From WJKK01 sp964638225 (lineage in GTDB: Bacteria > Patescibacteriota > WWE3 > UBA101185 > UBA10185), in NCBI GenBank assembly GCA_964638225.1, contig CAZWYL010000003.1:3568-67567 (forward strand): DNA of 64,000 nt. The letters are read 5' to 3'. A program made the translations under genes and the position numbers. Position 1 is the first letter of the stretch, and each line of letters opens with the position of its first letter. Under the pieces are notes generated by a model that had not been told where the DNA came from, did not search any database, and saw only the letters and a program-made list of their open reading frames with translations. Positions 8,670 to 18,771 of the stretch are shown piece by piece.

Positions 8670-9299
8670 TTAGTTGTATTTTCTTACAACACCGGTTACT
8701 TTACCTTGTATTTGGAGTTCGTCTGCGTCAACATAGATAGGGTCCATTTTTGAGTTGGCAGGCTGAAGTCTTATTTCCCCATTTCCTTCGTTATAGTAAG
8801 TCTTTAGGGTTGCAAAACCGTTATTTATTAGCGCGACTACAATATCTCCGTCTTCTGCAGTATTTTGTTGCTGTATAACCACATAGTCACCGTTAAAAAT
8901 TCCTTGATCTATCATTGAGTCCCCCTTGACTTGGAGTACATAGCACCTTCTATTTTTGGAAACCAGATCAGCCGAAACCATTACAGTTTCGAGTGAGTTT
9001 TCTATAGCCTCAATTGGTTCTCCGGCAGCAATATATCCAATTAAAGGAAGTTCAATCCCTTGCATTGAGGTATCTATGATGTCTGTAATAATTTCAATTC
9101 CTCTAACTGCTCCATCATATCTTTTAATGAAACCTTTTTTTTCGAGAGCGGTAAGATGTTCGTGTACGGTGGCTAAAGATGAAAGCTCCATAGCGTCAGC
9201 TATTTCTTGAAGAGTAGGGGAGGTGCTGTTTTTTTGGATAAACTGGGAAATAAAATTTAATACTTGTTTCTGACGTTTATAGAGTGTTGCTGGACTCAT
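8670..9299 (-). CDS. lexA: LexA SOS repressor
   Basis: Transcriptional repressor of the DNA-damage response that cleaves itself when RecA is activated. The 209 aa contain an N-terminal winged helix (SPTLQEIADAMELSSLATVH), the cleavage site A92-G93 in YIAAGEP, catalytic S128 in VKGDSMIDQG and K166 in GFATLKTYY. All residues needed for self-cleavage are present. The start is well supported by AAGGAG 5 nt upstream of ATG 9299. It is divergent from uvrB, a classical LexA target, across a 225-bp region. I could not identify an operator of a known LexA-box class there. Confidence 0.95.
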   Translation of the reverse strand: MSPATLYKRQKQVLNFISQFIQKNSTSPTLQEIADAMELSSLATVHEHLTALEKKGFIKRYDGAVRGIEIITDIIDTSMQGIELPLIGYIAAGEPIEAIENSLETVMVSADLVSKNRRCYVLQVKGDSMIDQGIFNGDYVVIQQQNTAEDGDIVVALINNGFATLKTYYNEGNGEIRLQPANSKMDPIYVDADELQIQGKVTGVVRKYN

Positions 9300-9524
9300 T
9301 AATTCTCCTTTTTTAAATTTTTAATAATTTCCCAAAGGGGCTTTATATTTTTGGGTTTTATTTGTATTAAATTCAGTTTACCGAAAAAATAGCGAAAGTG
9401 TCAAGATTAATTTTTAAGAAAATGCTTTTGCCTTCATAGAGGGGATATTTGAGGCCTTACTCATTTGTATTTTTTAGAAATTCCTCACAAATAAAACCCG
9501 AATAAACTGTGATAGAATTTCCTT
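9300..9524. promoter_or_regulatory. Divergent lexA/uvrB control region
   Basis: Non-coding 225 bp between divergent lexA and uvrB. It holds the lexA Shine-Dalgarno (AAGGAG on the minus strand, 9305-9310) and the uvrB -10. The octamer TTTGTATT occurs at 9361 and 9464, each followed within 5-13 bp by AATTC. These repeats are possible repressor sites, but they match no LexA consensus I know. Confidence 0.4.
9510..9518 (+). promoter_or_regulatory. Extended -10 promoter of uvrB
   Basis: TGA-TAGAAT (9510-9518), then exactly 6 nt to the GTG start at 9525. No leader or Shine-Dalgarno is seen. Confidence 0.6.
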
Positions 9525-11570
9525 GTGTTTAAATTAAAGTCGGAATACAAGCCAACGGGAGATCAACCTCAGGCCATAAAAGAGTTGACCTCGGGAGTAA
9601 TGAAAGGCAAAGATCATCAAGTTCTTTTGGGGGTTACGGGATCGGGCAAGACTTTTACAATGGCAAACGTAGTGGCAAATGTAAACAAACCCACACTTGT
9701 AATATCTCATAATAAAACTTTGGCGGCTCAGTTATACCAAGAATTTAGAGATTACTTCCCTGAAAATGCAGTAGAATACTTTGTTTCATATTACGACTAC
9801 TATCAACCCGAAAGTTATATCCCTTCAACTGATACTTATATAGAGAAAGATTCAGCCATAAACGAGGAAATTGATAAATTAAGGCTTTCTACAACTACTT
9901 CGTTAATGACGCGGGAGGATGTAATAGTAGTAGCTTCTGTCTCCTGCATTTATAACTTAGGATCTCCTGCAGAATATTCAAAGATTGCTTTGGAATTACG
10001 TAGGGGAATGAAGCTTCGTATGGTTGATTTAATAACTCGTCTCACGCAGCTTTTTTATGAACGCAATGACATGAGCTTTACAAGAGGGACTTTCAGGGTG
10101 CGCGGGGACGTAGTAGATGTTTTTCCTGCATATAAGGATTATGCTGTTCGTCTAGAGGTGTTTGATGAAGTATTGAATTACATTGGTTTTTTTGATCCTT
10201 TAACTGGAGAGAAATTAAATAAAAAAGGTATATCGATAGAAAAAAAAGACTCTACTGATAAAAGATACGCTAGAGAAGATTCAACAGATCCGGGGTTGGT
10301 ATTAATTTATCCCGCAAAACATTACGTTGCACCAGAGGAAGGAAGAGAAGAGGCTTTTAAAGAAATACAGAAGGATTTAGAAAAAAGATTAAGGTTTTTG
10401 AAAAAAGCTGGGAAGGATTTGGAAGCCTATCGCTTGAAACAGAAGACTCAATATGATTTGGAGATGATGCGCGAGATTGGTTATTGTAAGGGCATAGAGA
10501 ATTATTCGAGGTATTTTGATGGAAGAGATCCTGGAGACGCTCCATATACTTTATTGGACTTTTTTCCAGATGATTACTTAACAATAATAGATGAATCACA
10601 CATAACAGTTCCACAGGTAAGGGGTATGCATAATGGAGATCGAGCTCGAAAGGAAACTTTGGTTGAGTATGGATTCAGGCTTCCTTCGGCGTTAGACAAC
10701 CGGCCCCTAAATTTTGATGAATTTTCAGAAAGAATAGATCAGACAGTTTATACAAGTGCAACTCCAAGAGATTGGGAGATAGAACAATCTAGAGGAAGAG
10801 TTATTGAGCAAATTATACGTCCCACAGGGATAGTAGATCCAAAGATAAGTGTATTGCCCACCGAAAATCAGATACCAAACCTGTTGAAAAAAATAAAAGA
10901 AAGAACTTCTCGAGGTGAAAGGGTTTTGGTCACCACCCTTACAAAAAAGATGGCGGAAGAATTATCAGTGTATTTATTAGAGAAGGGAATTAAAGCCACT
11001 TATCTACATTCAAATATAGATACTTTGGAAAGAACTGATATTCTAGATGACCTGCGTAAGGGAGAATATGATGTTTTGGTTGGTATTAATCTACTTCGTG
11101 AAGGATTAGATCTGCCGGAAGTATCATTGGTTGTAATTTTGGACGCTGATAAGGAAGGGTTTCTTAGATCTGAGAATGCATTAATCCAGACCATGGGCCG
11201 TGCCGCGCGACACACTTTAGGTGAAGTTGTTATGTACGCGGATAGTGTCACAGGCAGTATGCAGAGAGCTATTGATGAGGTGGAACGTAGAAGAGAAATT
11301 CAAATTGAGTATAATAAAGAAAATAATATAACTCCCCAAAGAATTGTTAAACCCATAAGAGAGAAATTAATAAAGGGTTTTATTAAGGATAAGGTTGAAA
11401 AAGATGCAATAATGGAGGACATAGACTATAACGAACTTCCTCCTCCGGAAATAAAGAAAGAAATAGATAAGCTGGAAAAACTAATGAAATATGAAGCAGA
11501 GGTCTTAAATTTTGAAAAAGCAGCAAAATATCGTGATAAAATTAGGGAAATCGGAAAGCTCATAGTATAA
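9525..11570 (+). CDS. uvrB: UvrABC excinuclease subunit B
   Basis: DNA-damage-verifying helicase-like subunit of nucleotide excision repair. The 681-aa protein is complete: Walker A GVTGSGKT, the beta-hairpin region YYDYYQPESYIP, the DEXH-type IIDESH, helicase motifs SATPRDWE, INLLREGLDLPEVSLV and QTMGRAARH, and a C-terminal UVR domain (KLEKLMKYEAEVLNFEKAAKYRD) that contacts UvrC. It starts with GTG, 6 nt after an extended -10 box. uvrA and uvrC lie downstream on the same strand, separated by envelope genes, so the three are neighbours but not one operon. Confidence 0.97.
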   Translation: MFKLKSEYKPTGDQPQAIKELTSGVMKGKDHQVLLGVTGSGKTFTMANVVANVNKPTLVISHNKTLAAQLYQEFRDYFPENAVEYFVSYYDYYQPESYIPSTDTYIEKDSAINEEIDKLRLSTTTSLMTREDVIVVASVSCIYNLGSPAEYSKIALELRRGMKLRMVDLITRLTQLFYERNDMSFTRGTFRVRGDVVDVFPAYKDYAVRLEVFDEVLNYIGFFDPLTGEKLNKKGISIEKKDSTDKRYAREDSTDPGLVLIYPAKHYVAPEEGREEAFKEIQKDLEKRLRFLKKAGKDLEAYRLKQKTQYDLEMMREIGYCKGIENYSRYFDGRDPGDAPYTLLDFFPDDYLTIIDESHITVPQVRGMHNGDRARKETLVEYGFRLPSALDNRPLNFDEFSERIDQTVYTSATPRDWEIEQSRGRVIEQIIRPTGIVDPKISVLPTENQIPNLLKKIKERTSRGERVLVTTLTKKMAEELSVYLLEKGIKATYLHSNIDTLERTDILDDLRKGEYDVLVGINLLREGLDLPEVSLVVILDADKEGFLRSENALIQTMGRAARHTLGEVVMYADSVTGSMQRAIDEVERRREIQIEYNKENNITPQRIVKPIREKLIKGFIKDKVEKDAIMEDIDYNELPPPEIKKEIDKLEKLMKYEAEVLNFEKAAKYRDKIREIGKLIV

Positions 11571-11604
11571 TCCAAAACTACATAAGGACAGCGTTGAGGA
11601 TTTT

Positions 11605-14055
11605 ATGATAAAAAAAATTTTAGGAACTCTAATATCTTTACAGACGAGATTCGGCCATTTCCTTATTGATTTATTTTCATTTTTATTTGATGAATTTTTT
11701 CAGTCAGCTAAAAATATATTTGTAAAATTTAAGAGTGGTTATGAGTGGATAAGAGATGAGATTTATGGATTTAGTGAAAAGTCGCTTCCGATAAAACTCG
11801 ATGCTAAAGACCTTAAAAAGAAAGTAAGTCGTTTTTCCAAGAAGTCATACAAACAAACGACGCCATTAATTGTAGTTGAGGAATTTTGGCATAAGATTAA
11901 AGAAAAGGCTCGCGTACTTTTGGATAAGTTATACAAAGCTATTGTCCTATTTGCAAAAAACCTTTGGTTTGAGTTTAGCAATTTTGTTAAAGCCCTATTT
12001 TCTTATTTGAAAAGAGTTCTAGCCTCTTTTTTACAGACATTGTTATGGATATTAAGATTACCCCTTCTTGTATTTAGGGTTTTGTTTAGCAAAAGTTTAT
12101 TATTATTCCTTTCAGGAACTTTATTTGCTCTACTATTTATTGCTATTCCTTATGAAATTTATGTTCTGGCTCAAAGTCTTCCGGCAACCGATCTTCTCAT
12201 AGAAAAAGGAAACAGACGTTCTACAAAAATTCTAGACAGAAATGGGTCATTATTATATGAAATTTATGAGGATAGGAAGTATGAACCGGTAGAATTAGAT
12301 CAGATTCCTGAGCATGTGATTCAAGCAACTTTAGCAATCGAGGATGATCGTTTTTTTGAACATGAGGGATATAGAGTGGACAGTATCATGCGGGCTGCTA
12401 AAGCAATTGTTATGGATGATGATCTTCAAGGAGGTTCAACCATAACTCAACAGCTCGTAAAGAATGTTCTTCTAACTCCGGAAAGAACAATTTCTAGAAA
12501 ATTGAAGGAAATAATTCTCTCGGTTCTAGTAGAAAACAAGTATTCCAAGGAACAGATATTGGAGTTGTATTTGAATAATATATCCTATGGAGGTACTTCA
12601 TGGGGGATTGAGGCAGCGTCTCAGAAGTTTTTTAATAAGCATGTGTGGGAGATAGATCTTGCTGAAGCCAGTATGTTGGCTGGTTTACCTTCCGCACCTT
12701 CTGCGTATTCTCCGCTTAACACAAGTAGTTTTAGGGCAAAAACTAGGCAGGAGCAAGTTTTGGGCAGAATGGTCTCATTGGGGTATATTTCGGAAAGTGA
12801 TTCAAAAGAAGCTTCCCAAAAGGAGCTAGAGTACGCTTCTCAAGAGCAGTTTATTAGAGCACCCCATTTTGTGTTTTATGTAAGGTCTATACTTGAAGAG
12901 AAATATGGGTCAAGATTTGTTACTTTTGGCGGTCTAACGGTAAAAACCAGTTTAGATCTGGATTTGCAGCAAAAAGTACAAGATATGGTTAGGGAGGGTG
13001 TTGAAGAGTACGGTTATTTAAATTTAAATAATGGAGCTGCAGTAGTTTTGGATGCAGAGACGGGAGAAATTCTAGCATATGTTGGTTCTGTGGATTTTTT
13101 TGAAGAGGAGTGGGGTGCTTATGATGTTGTAACGGCTAATAGACAGCCTGGCTCATCTATAAAACCCGTAACTTACGCATTAGCTTTATCTGATGGCATG
13201 ACTCCTGCTACAGTAATTGATGATTCTCCAACCTCTTTTGAGATTCCAGGGCAAAAACCTTACAGACCCGTAAACTATGATGGTAAGTTTCGTGGAAAAG
13301 TAACTCTTAGAGAAGCCCTTGCTAGTTCTTACAATATTCCAGCGGTAAAAGTAGTTCGGCGTGTTGGACCCGACAGGATGGTTTCTTTGGCAAGAGATAT
13401 GGGTTTGAATAGTTGGGACGTAGAAGATGTTTATGGTCTCTCAGTTACTCTAGGAGGTAAAGAAGTTAAATTAATTGAGCATGCAAATGTATTTGCAACT
13501 TTAGCCAGGCAAGGTACTTACAAGCCAGTACAGCCTTTTCTTAGTATAAAGGATTCTAAAGGCAGGGAAATTATTGAAGATAAACGTCAGCAGGATCAAA
13601 AAGTTTTAGATTCCGGGGTTGCTTATTTAATAACGAGTATTCTTTCGGATAACAATGCTAGAGCGCCGGCTTTTGGTTATAGGAGTCCTCTTTATATCCC
13701 GGGAGAGCCTGTGGCAGTTAAAACAGGTACCACTGATCATAAGCGGGATAATTGGACTTTAGGATACTCACCTTCTTTTGTGGTTGGTGTGTGGGTTGGC
13801 AACAATGACAATACCCCAATGAATAGATATTTAGCTTCGGGTTTAACTGGAGCCGCTCCTATCTGGAATAATATTATGACGGAGGTTTTAGAGGGGGAAA
13901 CTCAGACTAAATTTAATGTCCCTGACAGCGTTTTTCTAAAAGTAGATGAGAAATGCAACCGAAGAGAGTATTTTTTAAAAGGCTCTCAGATTCCAGAGGA
14001 CTTGTGTCCTAAAGAAGAAAAAGACGATAAGGATGATAATCAAAGCGAAAGCTAG
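11605..14055 (+). CDS. Class A penicillin-binding protein (transglycosylase/transpeptidase) with long N-terminal extension
   Basis: Bifunctional peptidoglycan polymerase of 816 aa. The GT51 glycosyltransferase motifs are present: AIEDDRFFEHEGY, GGSTITQQLVKN, RKLKEIILS, and ELYLNNISYGG. The transpeptidase has the serine nucleophile in S517-S-I-K520, SYN (ASSYNIPAVK) and KTGTTDHKRDNWT. The membrane helix is near residues 165-190 (LLLFLSGTLFALLFIAIPY). About 160 residues precede it, made of several amphipathic or hydrophobic-basic helices, far longer than the usual cytoplasmic tail. The short acidic C-terminal tail follows two cysteines (KCNRREY, DLCPKEE). It lies between uvrB and uvrA. Probably the main wall synthase of the cell. 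Confidence 0.94.
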   Translation: MIKKILGTLISLQTRFGHFLIDLFSFLFDEFFQSAKNIFVKFKSGYEWIRDEIYGFSEKSLPIKLDAKDLKKKVSRFSKKSYKQTTPLIVVEEFWHKIKEKARVLLDKLYKAIVLFAKNLWFEFSNFVKALFSYLKRVLASFLQTLLWILRLPLLVFRVLFSKSLLLFLSGTLFALLFIAIPYEIYVLAQSLPATDLLIEKGNRRSTKILDRNGSLLYEIYEDRKYEPVELDQIPEHVIQATLAIEDDRFFEHEGYRVDSIMRAAKAIVMDDDLQGGSTITQQLVKNVLLTPERTISRKLKEIILSVLVENKYSKEQILELYLNNISYGGTSWGIEAASQKFFNKHVWEIDLAEASMLAGLPSAPSAYSPLNTSSFRAKTRQEQVLGRMVSLGYISESDSKEASQKELEYASQEQFIRAPHFVFYVRSILEEKYGSRFVTFGGLTVKTSLDLDLQQKVQDMVREGVEEYGYLNLNNGAAVVLDAETGEILAYVGSVDFFEEEWGAYDVVTANRQPGSSIKPVTYALALSDGMTPATVIDDSPTSFEIPGQKPYRPVNYDGKFRGKVTLREALASSYNIPAVKVVRRVGPDRMVSLARDMGLNSWDVEDVYGLSVTLGGKEVKLIEHANVFATLARQGTYKPVQPFLSIKDSKGREIIEDKRQQDQKVLDSGVAYLITSILSDNNARAPAFGYRSPLYIPGEPVAVKTGTTDHKRDNWTLGYSPSFVVGVWVGNNDNTPMNRYLASGLTGAAPIWNNIMTEVLEGETQTKFNVPDSVFLKVDEKCNRREYFLKGSQIPEDLCPKEEKDDKDDNQSES

Positions 14056-14060
14056 GTCAT

Positions 14061-14088
14061 TTGCAAACCCGAATAAATACCGTATAAT
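14061..14088 (+). promoter_or_regulatory. Promoter of uvrA
   Basis: TTGCAA (14061-14066), 16-nt spacer, consensus TATAAT (14083-14088), then 8 nt to GTG 14097 or 11 nt to ATG 14100. Confidence 0.65.
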
Positions 14089-14096
14089 TTTCACTT

Positions 14097-17039
14097 GTGA
14101 TGACTGGTTCGGATCCCAATAAAATTAAAATTAAAGGTGCAAGGCAGCATAATTTAAAGAATATCGATCTGGAAATACCTAAAAATAAATTCGTTGTTTT
14201 TACAGGTGTTTCAGGATCGGGAAAGACTTCTCTTGCTCTAGACACTCTATATGCAGAAGGTCAAAGACGTTATGTTGAAAGTTTATCTTCATATGCGCGC
14301 CAGTTCCTGGGTGTAATGGATAAACCTGAAGTAGATAACATTGAAGGTTTATCTCCGGCTATAGCAATTGATCAGAAAGCAGCTTCGAGCAACCCAAGAT
14401 CTACAGTAGGAACTGTAACAGAGATTTATGATTTTCTCCGCTTGCTATTTGCAAGAATAGGCCATCCCCATTGCCCAAGTTGCGGCCGTTTAGTTAAGAG
14501 GCAAAGCTTGGATCAAATTTTGGATTCTTTAATAGAGGTGTTAAAGGAGCAACCTGATTTTTCTAAGTCTAAAGGGGTGCGCTTTTTGCTTCTTGCTCCA
14601 ATAGTCAAAAATCGCAAAGGAGATTATTCCACGCTACTTAAAAATTTGCAGAAACAAGGGATTATGAGAGCTCGTGTAGATGGTGAAATAATTCAGCTAG
14701 ATTCAGATATAAACCTGTTAAAGAATAATAGGCATACTATTGAAGCAGTAATTTCGAGGCAGGTTTTGACTAAAAAGAAATTTCAAAAAGAGAAGGAACA
14801 AGTAGAGAGCTTGTTGTTTGGCTCAATAGAATCGGCTTTAACCTTAAGTAAAGGGAACGTTGTTTTAGGTATTGTTAGGGACTCTACTTTTGACTTTCCC
14901 GAAAGTCCTAAGTATATAGATGAGCATATTTTTTCTGAGAAGTTTGCATGTCCGCAGTGCAACATATCTTTGCCGGAGATAGAACCTAGAAATTTTTCTT
15001 TTAATTCTCCGCAGGGTGCTTGTGAGGAGTGTGGAGGTTTGGGAAGTAAACTAACCATAGATCCGGAATTAATTTTGAATCCGAAATTATCGGTGATTGA
15101 TGGGGGTGTCCTTCCGTGGGCTAAATTAGTGGGGGGAAAGAGCTGGACTTTTCAAAAAATCAAAAAAGTAGCCCAGGTCAATAATATTTCATTGGACGTT
15201 TCCATAGAAAAACTGTCTTCGCGGGAAAAAGATTTATTGTTATACGGGACGGGAAATAAGGAATACAGTGTGAGTTATTACAAAAATGGTAGTAAGAAAA
15301 CTTATCAAACCAGATTTGAAGGGGTAATACCAAATTTATCTAGAAGATATAGAGAGACAAAATCAGAATATAGCCGAAAACAGATTCAGAGTTACATGGT
15401 AAAAGAGGCTTGCTCTGTTTGTAATGGAGCTAGGTTAAAGAAAGAGTACTTAGGTGTCACAGTAGATGATAAGAATATATTTGAAGTTACGGAGATGCCT
15501 TTGGATGAAACTAAAGAATGGTTGGACAATCTTAGGGAAAAATTGGACGAAAAAGAAAAGACTATCGCAAAAATGATCCTAAGAGAAATTAATTACCGTT
15601 TGAAGTTTCTTTTAGACGTTGGTCTTGGTTATCTTAACTTAGCAAGAGCATCAGCTAACCTATCAGGTGGAGAATCTCAAAGGATAAGACTTGCTTCACA
15701 GATAGGCACAGGGTTGTCAGGTGTTTTGTACGTATTAGATGAGCCTTCCATTGGGCTGCATCAGCGGGATCAAAAACGGCTGATAGGTACTTTAAAACAC
15801 CTTAGGAATATAGGTAATACCGTTATTGTGGTTGAGCACGATAAGGACACGATGCTGGAAAGTGATTATATTTTTGATTTTGGTCCCGGTGCAGGCGATG
15901 CCGGAGGAGAGGTAGTGGCAGTAGGATCTCCAGAAGATTTAGTGAAAAATCCGGAATCTCTAACAGGAGCATATCTTTCCGGAAGAAAAAAAGTGGGCCA
16001 AATTTTAGTTAAGGATGAGAATAAAAAGAAGAGCAAAACCAATAAGTGGTTGGAATTGAAAGAAGCTTCAGGTAGAAATTTAAAGAAATTAAATATTAAA
16101 ATTCCGCTTGGAAAGTTTGTTACCGTGACGGGAGTTTCAGGCTCAGGGAAGTCCACGCTAGTTATGGATACATTACTGAGGAGTGTTAAAGAACATTTTG
16201 GACTTAAAGTGGAAGAGAGACCTTTAGATTTTAAGGGCTTAACCGGTGTAAGCCAGTTGGATAAAGTTGTAGATATTGACCAGGCTCCTATTGGGCGAAC
16301 TCCTCGTTCTAATCCGGCAACATATACTAAAGCATTTGATGGTATTCGGGAGATATTTGCTCAGACTTCTCAGGCTAAAGTTCGGGGGTATAAAAAGGGT
16401 CGATTCAGTTTTAATGTTAAGGGCGGTCGATGCGAGGCCTGTCGGGGCCAAGGTCAGAATAAAATAGAAATGCAATTTATGCCTGACGTGTACGTAAAGT
16501 GTGACGTTTGTGGTGGAAAGAGATATAACAGTGAAGTATTGGAAGTGAAATACAAAGATAAAACAATTAGTGATGTTTTGGATATGACTGTTGATACTGC
16601 TCTGGATTTTTTCGGCAATATTCCCAAGATTAAACGAAAGTTGAAAACACTAAGTGATGTTGGGCTGGGGTATATAAAACTTGGACAGCCTGCGCCCACG
16701 CTATCAGGGGGAGAAGCACAACGCGTAAAACTTGCTTTGGAGCTTTCCAAACGTTCAAGAGGAAATACTTTATACATTTTAGATGAACCTACAACCGGAC
16801 TTCATTTTGCTGATCTGGAAAAACTCATAAAGATAATTAAAAGGCTAGTAAATAAAGGCAATACGGTTATAATTATAGAACATAATTTAGATGTCATTGC
16901 AAATTCCGATTGGGTGATAGATTTAGGGCCAGAGGGAGGCAGTAAAGGGGGCGAAGTTGTCTTTTCAGGAAATATTAAGGACTTGGAAAATTCGAAGGAC
17001 TCTTACACAGCAAAAGCATTAAAAGATTCAAAAAGTTAG
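14097..17039 (+). CDS. uvrA: UvrABC excinuclease subunit A
   Basis: Damage-sensing ABC ATPase of nucleotide excision repair, 980 aa and slightly longer than usual. Both ATPase modules are intact: Walker A GVSGSGKTSLA and GVSGSGKSTLV, signatures NLSGGESQRIRLA and TLSGGEAQRVKLA, and Walker B YVLDEPSIGLH and YILDEPTTGLH. The zinc modules are visible as CPSCGRL, CPQC...CEECGG, CSVCNGARL and CEACRGQGQ...CDVCGGKRY. Start is GTG 14097 or the adjacent ATG 14100. Its 3' end overlaps the convergent transglutaminase-like gene by 12 bp. Confidence 0.97.
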   Translation: MMTGSDPNKIKIKGARQHNLKNIDLEIPKNKFVVFTGVSGSGKTSLALDTLYAEGQRRYVESLSSYARQFLGVMDKPEVDNIEGLSPAIAIDQKAASSNPRSTVGTVTEIYDFLRLLFARIGHPHCPSCGRLVKRQSLDQILDSLIEVLKEQPDFSKSKGVRFLLLAPIVKNRKGDYSTLLKNLQKQGIMRARVDGEIIQLDSDINLLKNNRHTIEAVISRQVLTKKKFQKEKEQVESLLFGSIESALTLSKGNVVLGIVRDSTFDFPESPKYIDEHIFSEKFACPQCNISLPEIEPRNFSFNSPQGACEECGGLGSKLTIDPELILNPKLSVIDGGVLPWAKLVGGKSWTFQKIKKVAQVNNISLDVSIEKLSSREKDLLLYGTGNKEYSVSYYKNGSKKTYQTRFEGVIPNLSRRYRETKSEYSRKQIQSYMVKEACSVCNGARLKKEYLGVTVDDKNIFEVTEMPLDETKEWLDNLREKLDEKEKTIAKMILREINYRLKFLLDVGLGYLNLARASANLSGGESQRIRLASQIGTGLSGVLYVLDEPSIGLHQRDQKRLIGTLKHLRNIGNTVIVVEHDKDTMLESDYIFDFGPGAGDAGGEVVAVGSPEDLVKNPESLTGAYLSGRKKVGQILVKDENKKKSKTNKWLELKEASGRNLKKLNIKIPLGKFVTVTGVSGSGKSTLVMDTLLRSVKEHFGLKVEERPLDFKGLTGVSQLDKVVDIDQAPIGRTPRSNPATYTKAFDGIREIFAQTSQAKVRGYKKGRFSFNVKGGRCEACRGQGQNKIEMQFMPDVYVKCDVCGGKRYNSEVLEVKYKDKTISDVLDMTVDTALDFFGNIPKIKRKLKTLSDVGLGYIKLGQPAPTLSGGEAQRVKLALELSKRSRGNTLYILDEPTTGLHFADLEKLIKIIKRLVNKGNTVIIIEHNLDVIANSDWVIDLGPEGGSKGGEVVFSGNIKDLENSKDSYTAKALKDSKS

Positions 17040-18755
17040 TTTCTTTTCTAAGTTATTGTAATCCATGTAATTTATAGATTTTTGTTCTTTTGGTAGATAT
17101 AAGATTTTTGATTGAAACGGTAAAAGATTTTTTTGAGTATTTGCCAACTTCATTAAGATAGGGCCTTCTTGATGAACCAGTTTATATCGCCGCTCTCCTC
17201 TTAAAAATCTAATGGGGTTAAATGTTAAGGTTCTTACTATCTTAATTTTTGGTTTAAAATCTCTTTCTGTTTCGGCAAAATCAACGTTTACCTGCTTTTC
17301 GTTTGGATCCAATCGGTAGGATCCTGCTGGAAAGGGATACTCTGAATTTTTTCCTTTTACAACAAAGGCAAAGTGGTTTGTGTCTAGTTTTGTAAAGTAA
17401 TCAATTCCCGAAGTAGTGCCCCAGGTTGGGTCTACTGCTACCCATCCGAAATTGGGATCATAATATTCCGGCCAGGCATGAAGCATATCACCGCCCCTTA
17501 AATCTATGGAAACGGGTATGATATCTTCCGCAGCTGAAAAAGCATATCCATTCAGTTCTCTTGATGGAATTCCCATGGCTCTAGTTATAGCTATGAACAG
17601 ATCAGTAAATTCCATACAAGCCCAGGGTTTATCTTCCGTTATGGCTTTGAGAGCTCCCTGCCTTTCTATGTAGTTCTCCTTTACTATGTCAAGGTTATAT
17701 TCAAGGTTTTCTGTCACGTATTCATAGGCTTTTTGGGCGTTTTGACTCGCTGTTTTTTCGGGGTCGAAAAGATCGTCGGAAATTTCTTGGATTTTCTCAG
17801 AGTCTACTTCCCAGAATGGTTGATCTCCAGTGTATTTTCTAACCAGATTTGTAGGTATTTCCTGCATTTTCCCCCCATAAGAGGGCTTTATCTGCTTTCC
17901 TGATATTTTGGCTGCTCCGGTTAATTGGATTCTTTGCTCTGAATTTGGCATAAGCCTATATATGGCCATAATATTTCCGTCTTCGTCTTTATAGACTTTA
18001 GTGGGTTTGGGATCTAATTTCTCGTAATATACCTCTTGTTTTCCTTCTATTGTTGGAGGTAGTGCAATCTCTTGTTTGTCTGGCAATATTGTATTATTTT
18101 CCAAATGGTAGAAAAGTTGAAAATTAACAAGTTGATTTTTGCCGAAGGCTGCAGTAATAGATTCGTTTGAAAGTTCTTCTTTGGAAAATTTGAATATTTT
18201 GACTCCATCCTCCTCAGATTGTTCTTTTGGCGTAGGAGATATGAAATTTAAAGGCCCTAACGAATTTGGGATTTCTACTGTTACTTTATAGTCTTTAATT
18301 TCCCCTAAATTGGCGGTTCGAGGTAAATTAACATTCCATATGGATCCAACTTTATTAGCTAGATCTTTTGTTTTATACGTAATTTTTATTTTATTGGAAC
18401 GATCCTTTCCTATAACTTTTTCATTAAGAACTGCATTAATTATGGAAGTACCCTTTTCAGAATTTCTTTGTACATCTATCTCCAGTTCTCCAGCAGTATC
18501 CTCCCCACTTATTTCATACATATCCATTTGTTTTACTGTTACTGAGTAGTTAGTTGCAAGAATGTCGTCTTCTTTATTTTTTACTTCAATATTCTGGGTT
18601 ACAGTAGTAATTCCAGAGCGATCAATTTTGTAATTAATATCATAAGAGGTTTCAAATTGTGATTGAGAATTCGCTCTTTTTGAGGTTATTACGGCTAAGA
18701 AAACAAGTGAGAAAAGAGCAGTAATTTTTAGGAAAAGTTTGGTTTTTGGAATCAT
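17028..18755 (-). CDS. Secreted or membrane-anchored transglutaminase-like protein
   Basis: A 575-aa exported protein with an N-terminal signal or anchor (LFLKITALFSLVFLAVI). Residues about 30-320 form a beta-rich region without a family I recognise. A transglutaminase-like papain-fold domain follows, with the Cys-His-Asp set visible: Cys in KPWACMEFTDLF, His in DMLHAWPEYYD, Asp in VAVDPTWG. The C-terminal tail is about 100 residues without clear motifs. Members of this superfamily act as proteases, amidases or cross-linkers; which one cannot be told here. It lies between uvrA and uvrC, transcribed against both. An envelope role is inferred from export only. Confidence 0.83.
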   Translation of the reverse strand: MIPKTKLFLKITALFSLVFLAVITSKRANSQSQFETSYDINYKIDRSGITTVTQNIEVKNKEDDILATNYSVTVKQMDMYEISGEDTAGELEIDVQRNSEKGTSIINAVLNEKVIGKDRSNKIKITYKTKDLANKVGSIWNVNLPRTANLGEIKDYKVTVEIPNSLGPLNFISPTPKEQSEEDGVKIFKFSKEELSNESITAAFGKNQLVNFQLFYHLENNTILPDKQEIALPPTIEGKQEVYYEKLDPKPTKVYKDEDGNIMAIYRLMPNSEQRIQLTGAAKISGKQIKPSYGGKMQEIPTNLVRKYTGDQPFWEVDSEKIQEISDDLFDPEKTASQNAQKAYEYVTENLEYNLDIVKENYIERQGALKAITEDKPWACMEFTDLFIAITRAMGIPSRELNGYAFSAAEDIIPVSIDLRGGDMLHAWPEYYDPNFGWVAVDPTWGTTSGIDYFTKLDTNHFAFVVKGKNSEYPFPAGSYRLDPNEKQVNVDFAETERDFKPKIKIVRTLTFNPIRFLRGERRYKLVHQEGPILMKLANTQKNLLPFQSKILYLPKEQKSINYMDYNNLEKKLTF

Positions 18756-18765
18756 AAACAGTCCA

Positions 18766-18771
18766 ATTATA
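18766..18771 (-). promoter_or_regulatory. -10 box of the transglutaminase-like gene
   Basis: TATAAT on the minus strand, 10 nt before ATG 18755. Confidence 0.5.
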
